From: Jiella pelagia
GTDB taxonomy: Bacteria > Pseudomonadota > Alphaproteobacteria > Rhizobiales > Rhizobiaceae
Reading direction: 5' to 3'
Assembly: GCF_026898155.1 (NCBI RefSeq)
Contig: NZ_CP114029.1
Coordinates: 4,072,001 to 4,136,000, forward strand
DNA length: 64,000 nt
Both the position numbers and the translations under genes were made by a program. Below are positions 56,958-64,000 of this stretch, one piece after another. Numbering within the stretch: position 1 is the stretch's first letter; each line of letters opens with the position of its first letter. The notes under the pieces are model-generated. The model had not been told where the DNA came from, searched no databases, and worked only from the letters and a program-made list of their open reading frames with translations.

Positions 56958-57716
56958 ATGGCTGATTATCGGAATGCCAGTGTGCGGTCCGTACCCGCTG
57001 CCGGTACCCGGACTGACATCGACCAGGGCCTCCGCACCTACATGCTGAAGGTCTACAATCTGATGGCGGGCGGCCTCGCGCTGACCGGCGTCGCGGCTTA
57101 TGGGATGTATTTGTTGTCCTTCGTGACAAACGACGCCGGTCAGGTCGTCGGGGTGACGGAACTGGGCAATACGCTTTTCAATACGCCGCTCAAGTGGGTG
57201 GTGATGCTGGCTCCGCTCGGGATGGTCTTCTTCCTGTCCGCTCGCGTTCACAAGATGAGCGTTGCGGCCGCGCAGGGAACCTTCTGGGGCTTCGCCGCTA
57301 TCATGGGCATCTCGCTGGCCTCGATCTTCGCCGTGTTCACCGGTGAATCGATCACCCAGGTGTTCTTCATCACCGCGGCCTCCTTCGGCGCGCTGTCGCT
57401 GTGGGGTTACACGACGAAGCGCGACATCTCGGCCTGGGGCTCGTTCCTGTTCATGGGCGTGATCGGCATCGTTATTGCGATGATCGTGAACATCTTCCTG
57501 GCATCGCCGGCCCTGGACTTCGCGATCTCGGTCATCGGCGTGCTGGTCTTCGCGGGTCTCACCGCCTACGACACGCAGCAGATCAAGGAAATGTACTACG
57601 AGGGCGACGGCTCGGCCGTCATGGGCCGCAAGGCCGTCATCGGCGCCCTGCGCCTCTACCTCGACTTCCTCAACATGTTCCTCTTCATGCTGCAGCTCTT
57701 CGGCAACCGCAACTGA
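56958..57716 (+). CDS. Bax inhibitor-1/YccA family membrane protein
   Basis: A 252-residue protein with seven membrane segments. YMLKVYNLMAGGLALTGVAAYG near the N-terminus and AYDTQQIKEMYYEGDGS and LYLDFLNMFLFMLQLFGNRN at the C-terminus are BI-1 hallmarks; the C-terminal aspartate region is the calcium/pH sensor in the family. The ATG at 56958 has AAAGGAA upstream. It is followed by a strong terminator. Confidence 0.95.
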   Translation: MADYRNASVRSVPAAGTRTDIDQGLRTYMLKVYNLMAGGLALTGVAAYGMYLLSFVTNDAGQVVGVTELGNTLFNTPLKWVVMLAPLGMVFFLSARVHKMSVAAAQGTFWGFAAIMGISLASIFAVFTGESITQVFFITAASFGALSLWGYTTKRDISAWGSFLFMGVIGIVIAMIVNIFLASPALDFAISVIGVLVFAGLTAYDTQQIKEMYYEGDGSAVMGRKAVIGALRLYLDFLNMFLFMLQLFGNRN

Positions 57717-57744
57717 GCACACGCTCAGGAAATGACATGCAGAA

Positions 57745-57771
57745 AGGGCGGCCCATCGGGCCGCCCTTTTT
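57745..57771 (+). terminator. intrinsic terminator of the BI-1 gene
   Basis: A perfect 10-bp stem AGGGCGGCCC / GGGCCGCCCT with an ATC loop followed by TTTTT, 28 bases after the BI-1 stop. Confidence 0.92.
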
Positions 57772-57856
57772 CGTCGTCTTATCGAGGTGAAGCCCATCAA
57801 GTAAAATGCGGTGAGCATTGTCGCCGCACCGCTTTGGGAACACAGACTCGGGATCT

Positions 57857-58720
57857 TCAGCCTTCGCTGTCTTCCTCGCCCTCGATCAGCGCCTTGCGCT
57901 GTTCCTGCGCCTTCAGCTCGTCGAGGGCTGGCATCGACATGATGTTGTAGCCGCTGTCGACATAGTGGATCTCGCCGCTGACGCCGTTGGCGAGCTCCGA
58001 CATCAGATAAAGGACGGCGCCACCGACCTCCTCGATGGTGGTGTTGCGGCGCATCGGCGCGTTGCGGCGCTGATAGTTGAACATCAGCCTTGCGTCGGAG
58101 ACGCCGGCGCCCGCGAGCGTGCGGACCGGGCCGGCGGAGACCGAATTGACGCGGATGTTGCGCGGGCCGAAATCGGCGGCGAGATAACGAACGGAAGCCT
58201 CGAGCGCCGCCTTGGCGACGCCCATGACGTTGTAGTTCGGCATGACGCGCACCGAGCCGCCATAGGTCATGGTGACCATCGACCCGCCATTCTCCATGAT
58301 CTCCGCGGCGCGCCGCGCCACTTCGGTGAAGGAGAAGCAGGAGATCAGCATCGTGCGGGTAAAGTTCTCGCGCGTCGTGTTGGCGTAGAGGCCCTTCAGC
58401 TCGCTCTTGTCGGAAAAGGCAATGGCGTGGAGCACGAAGTCGATCGAGCCCCACTCGTCCTTCAGCGTCTTGAAGACGGCGTCGAGAGAGTCCGTGTCCT
58501 CGACGTCGCAGGGAATCACCAGCTTCGAGCCGATCTCTTCGGCCAGCGGCTTCACCCGCCGTCCGAAGGCATCGCCCTGATAGGTGAGGGCGACCTCCGC
58601 CCCATGCGCTGCCAGTGCCTTGGCGGCCCCCCAAGCGATCGAGTTGTGGTTGGCGACGCCCATGACGAGCCCGCGCTTGCCCCTCATCAGATCGCCAATG
58701 GCGGTCTCTTTTTTCATCAT
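57857..58720 (-). CDS. fabI: enoyl-[acyl-carrier-protein] reductase FabI
   Basis: A 287-residue Fab[18 protein letters not shown] (cofactor loop), catalytic Tyr and Lys in the [14 protein letters not shown] segment (Tyr-x6-Lys), and [20 protein letters not shown]. It reduces trans-2-enoyl-ACP with NADH in the fatty acid elongation cycle. Its start overlaps the fabB stop (ATGA). Last gene of the leftward fabA-fabB-fabI unit. Confidence 0.96.
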   Translation of the reverse strand: MMKKETAIGDLMRGKRGLVMGVANHNSIAWGAAKALAAHGAEVALTYQGDAFGRRVKPLAEEIGSKLVIPCDVEDTDSLDAVFKTLKDEWGSIDFVLHAIAFSDKSELKGLYANTTRENFTRTMLISCFSFTEVARRAAEIMENGGSMVTMTYGGSVRVMPNYNVMGVAKAALEASVRYLAADFGPRNIRVNSVSAGPVRTLAGAGVSDARLMFNYQRRNAPMRRNTTIEEVGGAVLYLMSELANGVSGEIHYVDSGYNIMSMPALDELKAQEQRKALIEGEEDSEG

Positions 58721-59946
58721 TCACTGACCCGCTGGAAGACCAGGCAGGCGTTGGTGCCGCCGAAGCCGAAGGAGTTTGACAGGATGCGGTCGAGACGCAC
58801 GTCGTCCCGCCGGTCCAGAACGATCGGAACGCCCGTGAATTCGGGGTCGAGTTCCGCGATATGGGCGCTCTTGGCGATGAAGCCGTCGCGCATCATGATG
58901 AGCGAATAGATCGCCTCGTGGACGCCTGTGGCGCCCTGGCTGTGCCCGGTCAGCGACTTCGTGCCGGAGATCGGCGGGATATTGTCGCCGAAGACTTCGC
59001 GGATTGCCCGGACCTCCGTCAGGTCACCGACGGTCGTCGAGGTGGCGTGGGGATTGATGTAGTCGATCGTCAGGCTCTGGGCGCCGTCGAAGCCGGCGAG
59101 GGCCTGGCGCATGCAGCGCACGGCGCCTTCGCCGGATGGCGCGACCATGTCTGCCCCGTCCGAGGTAGCGCCATAGCCGACGATTTCGGCGTAAATTGTC
59201 GCCCCCCTGGCTTTCGCCCTTTCGTATTCCTCAAGGACGAGAACGCCGGCGCCGCCGGCGATGACGAAGCCGTCGCGGTTCTTGTCATAGGCCCGCGAGG
59301 CGACCTCGGGGGTTTCGTTGTAGTCCGAGGAGAGGGCGCCCATGGCGTCGAAGAGGTTTGAGAGCGACCAGTTGAGGTCCTCGCAGCCGCCGGCGAACAT
59401 CATGTCCTGCTTGCCCATCAGGATCTGCTCGGCAGCGTTGCCGATGCAGTGGCTGGAGGTCGAGCAGGCCGACGAGATCGAGTAGTTGACGCCCTTGATC
59501 TTGAACCAAGTGGCAAGCGTCGCCGAAGCGGTCGAGGACATCGCCTTGGGTACGACCGTCGGGCCGATGCGCTTCGGCCCCTTGTCGCGGGTGATGTCTG
59601 CCGCCTGGACGATCGAGATGGTGGACGATCCGCCCGAGCCCATCACGATGCCGGTACGCTCGTTGGAGATTTCCGCCGCGCTCAGCCCGGCATCCTTGAT
59701 CGCCTGCTCCATGGCCACGTGGTTCCACGCGGTGCCGCCGCCGTGAAAACGCAACGCCCGCCGGTCAAGAACCGTCGACGGGTCCAGGCTCGGCTTGCCA
59801 TGAACCTGGCTGCGGAAGCCAAGCTCCTGATATTCGGGCGCAAAAGAGATGCCCGACCGCGCTTCCCGAAGGGAGCCGGCGACTTCTTCGACATCGTTTC
59901 CGATGGGGGACACGATTCCCATTCCCGTGACGACGACCCGTCTCAT
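58717..59946 (-). CDS. fabB: beta-ketoacyl-ACP synthase I FabB
   Basis: A 409-residue condensing enzyme: catalytic Cys in [14 protein letters not shown] (about 165), His in [13 protein letters not shown] (about 300) and His in [11 protein letters not shown] (about 335), the Cys-His-His triad. FabB extends cis-3-decenoyl-ACP made by FabA, committing carbon to unsaturated fatty acids. The ATG at 59946 begins the conserved [16 protein letters not shown]. Confidence 0.97.
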   Translation of the reverse strand: MRRVVVTGMGIVSPIGNDVEEVAGSLREARSGISFAPEYQELGFRSQVHGKPSLDPSTVLDRRALRFHGGGTAWNHVAMEQAIKDAGLSAAEISNERTGIVMGSGGSSTISIVQAADITRDKGPKRIGPTVVPKAMSSTASATLATWFKIKGVNYSISSACSTSSHCIGNAAEQILMGKQDMMFAGGCEDLNWSLSNLFDAMGALSSDYNETPEVASRAYDKNRDGFVIAGGAGVLVLEEYERAKARGATIYAEIVGYGATSDGADMVAPSGEGAVRCMRQALAGFDGAQSLTIDYINPHATSTTVGDLTEVRAIREVFGDNIPPISGTKSLTGHSQGATGVHEAIYSLIMMRDGFIAKSAHIAELDPEFTGVPIVLDRRDDVRLDRILSNSFGFGGTNACLVFQRVSE

Positions 59947-60077
59947 CCCGTGCGTCCTTTTCTTTCTCCCGAGCGCTGTGGCCGCAGGGCTCGATCGCGC
60001 CGTCAAGAATTCCATTCCGCCCCATCAGGAGCGGCAGAACGAGTGTTCTGCCGACCTCTCTGCGGCCTGCGGATCGT

Positions 60078-60605
60078 TCAGCCAGCGGCGACTGTCTCGG
60101 CATCGGTGAACAGACCGACCCTGAGATCGCTCGCCCGGTAGATGACCTCGCCATCGGCCTTCATCCAGCCATTGGCGATGCCGAGCTTGAGCTTCGAACG
60201 CATGACGCGGCGAAACTCGACGCCATATTCGACGAGCTTGACCTTCGGCGTCACCTGACCGGAGAATTTCACCTCGCCGACCCCGAGTGCCCGGCCGCGG
60301 CCGGCTTCGCCGAGCCACCCCAGAAAGAAGCCGGTCAACTGCCAGAGTGCGTCGAGGCCGAGACAGCCCGGCATCACCGGGTCGCCCTGAAAATGGCACT
60401 GGAAAAACCACAGATCCGGATTAACGTCGAACTCAGCAGTAATCATGCCCTTGCCGTTCTCGCCGCCGGCTTCCTCGACCCGGGTGATCCGATCGAACAT
60501 CAGCATCGGCGGCATCGGCAGCTGGGCATTGCCGGGGCCAAACAACTCGCCGCGACCACAAGCGAGGAGTTCGTCGTAGTCGAAGTAGGATTTGCGCGCT
60601 GTCAT
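60078..60605 (-). CDS. fabA: 3-hydroxydecanoyl-ACP dehydratase/isomerase FabA
   Basis: A 175-residue hotdog-fold enzyme: active-site His in [20 protein letters not shown] and the central Asp of that region. It dehydrates 3-hydroxydecanoyl-ACP and isomerises the product to cis-3-decenoyl-ACP. First gene of the fabA-fabB-fabI unit; 131 bases separate it from fabB. Confidence 0.97.
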   Translation of the reverse strand: MTARKSYFDYDELLACGRGELFGPGNAQLPMPPMLMFDRITRVEEAGGENGKGMITAEFDVNPDLWFFQCHFQGDPVMPGCLGLDALWQLTGFFLGWLGEAGRGRALGVGEVKFSGQVTPKVKLVEYGVEFRRVMRSKLKLGIANGWMKADGEVIYRASDLRVGLFTDAETVAAG

Positions 60606-60881
60606 CGGTCTCGAGTTTCCGCCCTGAATTGATAGCTGACCATGGCTTGGCCCTTGTCGTTTGCGCCCTTAGCATGCCGCATGCGCGGGTGAAAACCACG
60701 CCCACGACCGATCTTTGCCATCTCGCTCTCCAGGAGTACTTCCCGCGGAGCCAAAAGCATGGGATCGAAGGCCACAGACATGTGACGCAGTCGCCGCCAT
60801 TTAAAGGCCTTGCGGATCCGGAAGTGCGCGATCTGCTCCCCGCACCGTATCTCAACCAGACTTAGCAACGACGGCACAACC

Positions 60882-61346
60882 ATGAATTTACCCCTTCGCA
60901 GCTGCCTCTTTGCGTTCGTCCTGGCATGTACCTTGTCCTGTGGCGGCGGGGCATCGGCGGCCGGCTGGCGCTTTGTGGAGGGTGAGGCCGGTTTGTGGGT
61001 CGACGGCGGTTTCAACGGCCTTGTCGTCGGCTGCAGCGGTTCGGCCTTGTCATTGGGCTTCTTCGGCTTTCCGGCCCGCTTTCCAAGTGAAACAACCCAT
61101 TCCGTGGTGGTGACTATCGACGGGACGGCCCGGCGGTTTCGGGCGAGGGCGGGACAGCGTGCCGGCGCGCCCGGTTCATTCCTCTCGACCTCGCTCTCCG
61201 GCGCGGCTGCTGGGCAATTCGTCGAGGCGCTGCGAAAAGGCCGCGCGGCGGAGATCGCGACGCCCTCGGGACGATACGACCTGCCGCTGTCCGGATCAGC
61301 CAAGGCGCTCGACGCTTTGAAAGAGGTTGCCGGATGCCCGCGATGA
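60882..61346 (+). CDS. small secreted protein of unknown function
   Basis: A 154-residue protein with signal peptide (about 1-26, ending GGGASAAG). The mature part WRFVEGEAGLWVDGGFNGL followed by a cysteine (GCSGSALSL) and a final VAGCPR suggests one disulfide. It resembles small periplasmic proteins seen next to fabA/irr in Rhizobiales, but no family is recognised. Divergent from fabA. Confidence 0.7.
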   Translation: MNLPLRSCLFAFVLACTLSCGGGASAAGWRFVEGEAGLWVDGGFNGLVVGCSGSALSLGFFGFPARFPSETTHSVVVTIDGTARRFRARAGQRAGAPGSFLSTSLSGAAAGQFVEALRKGRAAEIATPSGRYDLPLSGSAKALDALKEVAGCPR

Positions 61347-61491
61347 AGCCGCTGCGAATGGCGAGCGGTAAAATATGACTCACTTCATCATGATTATCGC
61401 ACATTTTTGATGCGGCCCTGGTGCCGTTGTGCTATTGGGCGACATTGGAACAGTCTCCGCTCGGGCGGGGGCAGGCAACGAAATTCGGACC

Positions 61492-61959
61492 ATGGCATTT
61501 TCGGGAATGGACAAGCAGACGCGGACGCAAGGTTTTTGCGTGTTCGAACGGCTCCGCTCGGTGGGCCTGCGGCCGACCAGGCAACGGGTAGCCCTGTGCA
61601 ACCTGATGTTCGGGGCCGGTGACAGGCATCTCTCCGCCGAAGAGCTTTACGAGGAAGCGCACAAGGCAGGCGAGACGGTTTCTCTTGCGACCGTGTACAA
61701 CACGCTGCACCAGTTTACCGATGCCGGATTGGTCCGGCCGCTCTCGGCCGAGGGGCAGCGGACCTATTTCGACACCAACACCTCCGATCATCATCACTTC
61801 TTCATCGAGGAAGAAAACGAGATGATCGACATCCCAGTCGGAATGCTGAAGCTTGACGAACTGCCGACGCCGCCTGAAGGCATGGAAATCGTCAATGTCG
61901 ACGTCGTCGTCCGCCTCCGGCGGAAGAAGGACCAGGCCGTGCAGGGCGGCGCTCACTGA
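61492..61959 (+). CDS. irr: iron response regulator Irr (Fur superfamily)
   Basis: A 155-residue Fur-family regulator: winged helix (~20-90; LRPTRQRVALCNLMF and LATVYNTLHQFTDAGL) followed by the haem-sensing/dimerisation domain with DHHHFFIEEE (HHH motif, about 103). In Rhizobiales Irr senses haem status and represses or activates iron genes at ICE boxes when iron is low. The ATG at 61492 is chosen; 61507 is a later candidate. Neighbourhood to fabA is conserved in the order. Confidence 0.94.
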   Translation: MAFSGMDKQTRTQGFCVFERLRSVGLRPTRQRVALCNLMFGAGDRHLSAEELYEEAHKAGETVSLATVYNTLHQFTDAGLVRPLSAEGQRTYFDTNTSDHHHFFIEEENEMIDIPVGMLKLDELPTPPEGMEIVNVDVVVRLRRKKDQAVQGGAH

Positions 61960-62011
61960 AAGCAACAGCGCGCCCTTCGGGTGTCGCCTGTTCAGCCGAT
62001 CCGATGAGATT

Positions 62012-62046
62012 CAAAGCCTCGGTGCCGTGACGGCTCCGAGGCTTTG
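62012..62046 (+). terminator. hairpin terminator of irr
   Basis: Inverted repeat CAAAGCCTCGG / CCGAGGCTTTG (11 bp) around a 13-base loop that is itself partly self-complementary (GCCGT / ACGGC), followed by TTGTTTC, 53 bases after the irr stop. Confidence 0.8.
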
Positions 62047-62450
62047 TTGTTTCAGGCTTCAAATGGTTGAGCTTTGAGGAAAAGGCCGAGCAGCCAGGCG
62101 GCGGTGAACGTGATCCATTGTTCAGTATCGCGATTATCGTCATGTCTCTCGCGACGTCGAAAACCGCGGAATGTTCGATGAACGAGACGCTTTCGTCACC
62201 GTGCAGCCGGGTTTGACGTGCCAGACGCTGATGCCGATATCCGATGGTTCGACGACGCCAAATTTGGCAGGAGAACCATCTCCCACCGATATCGAACGAT
62301 CGCGCACCGGTCCTGGCCGACGTCCGGGTTCGGAGAAAAGATATCTGGCGACCGAACAACCGGCGCATTTGATCCGGCAGGCTTCCGAAGGGCGCCGCCG
62401 AGCAGGTGCTTGACCTACCCTGCGGCGCAAGACTTACACGACGCCAGAAC
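62047..62450. other. gene-poor stretch before the small aceA-linked gene
   Basis: About 400 bases in which I see no supported gene; the open frames lack ribosome binding sites and family features. Confidence 0.4.
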
Positions 62451-62706
62451 TCAGTCGCCGCTTTTCAGCACCACCGGGATGAGCAGGTCGCCCCAGTTGC
62501 CGTTGCCGCCGTGGTGGCGGGCTGAGCGGACGAGTCTCGACCGACACGCCGGCTTCGACCGCCTTCATGACCGATTGATTGAGGCGGTGGAGGTCGTTGG
62601 CGAGCATGCGGATTGCCGTCTGCTGCGCCTCGTCCATGGCCGAGGATTGCTCTTCCGCCCGTTCCTTGACGCGGGTGCGCGGACGGTCTTCTGCGACTGC
62701 ACTCAT
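62451..62706 (-). CDS. small conserved-looking protein downstream of aceA, frameshifted
   Basis: An 84-residue basic-acidic helical protein: EDRPRTRVKERAEEQSSAMD, then a helix IRMLANDLHRLNQSVMKAVEAG. The frame breaks at 62532-62538 (GAGtCTC); deleting one base gives VSVELVRSARHHGGNGNWGDLLIPVVLKSGD and a stop at 62451-62453. GGGAGATGAG lies before the ATG. It follows aceA by ~230 bases on the same strand. No family is recognised. Confidence 0.75.
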
Positions 62707-62934
62707 GGTCTCATCTCCCTGATTGGCGGCGGAGCGGCCATAGGCCGATCGCCGATGCCGGCAGAGCCGGGTCGAGAAGGTTGCAAATATCCGATCGCGC
62801 TCTGCGGATCGGCGACCGGACGGCTCTCCCGAAGCCGTCCGGTCACGAGCGGGCAGGTTCACGTGGCGCACCCGCTCGGTGGTGAGAGTGGCCGGCCGGA
62901 TCCGCGGCTTGCGCCGGCCGGCCGTGATCGCGCC

Positions 62935-64000
<1,066 letters not shown>

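Overview
The window is about 64 kb of GC-rich DNA from an alphaproteobacterium of the order Hyphomicrobiales (Rhizobiales). Evidence: the chromosomal order bolA - J-domain protein - cobS - cobT, an irr - fabA - fabB - fabI neighbourhood, isocitrate lyase with KKCGH, a carnitine operon with a fused dehydrogenase/thioesterase, and two copies of a ~103-bp palindromic repeat typical of rhizobial intergenic regions. I cannot name the genus from sequence alone.

Layout. 1-4.8 kb: an accessory conflict-type cluster (EAD-like/trypsin-like protease entering from the left, small membrane protein, large HEPN-like protein). 4.8-7.9 kb: gene-poor, with an IS110 remnant and a complete 1,398-bp IS256-family element with a 9-bp target duplication. 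7.9-16.7 kb: an IclR-controlled catabolic operon (acyl-CoA synthetase, citryl-CoA-lyase-like protein, SDR, tripartite tricarboxylate transporter TctCBA, SDR, quinone-reductase-like enzyme). 17-24.4 kb: RpiR regulator and a peptide-type ABC importer with a fused double ATPase and a DUF6963-like protein. 24.8-32.2 kb: a second TctABC set with enolase-superfamily, DapA-family and D-2-hydroxyacid dehydrogenase genes under a GntR regulator; two matching 19-bp operators are visible. 32.2-35.3 kb: nuoN-like fragment, class A PBP, DUF1275 membrane protein. 35.3-41.2 kb: bolA, J-domain protein, cobS, hicAB, cobT, phytase-like secreted protein. 41.4-46.1 kb: carnitine degradation (binding protein, carnitine dehydrogenase/thioesterase, BKACE) with a divergent GATase1-AraC regulator. 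46.2-57.8 kb: DUF2306 protein, tex, tRNA(CAT), msrA, tesA, ybbA/ybbP, a membrane protein, BI-1. 57.8-64 kb: fabI, fabB, fabA, a secreted protein, irr, a small protein and aceA leaving on the right.

The most striking signal is in no single gene. Twelve otherwise intact genes each carry a one-base frameshift, and in all twelve the break is an extra base in the middle of a GAGCTC palindrome (GAG-N-CTC, N varying). Deleting that base restores a full-length protein every time. Seven other GAGCTC sites are intact. Two or three further frameshifts lie in homopolymers. This looks like a consensus error of a long-read assembly at a modified motif, which would mean the strain has a DNA modification at GAGCTC; a real site-specific insertion process is the less likely alternative. 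Genes broken this way are annotated here as one CDS with the corrected product.
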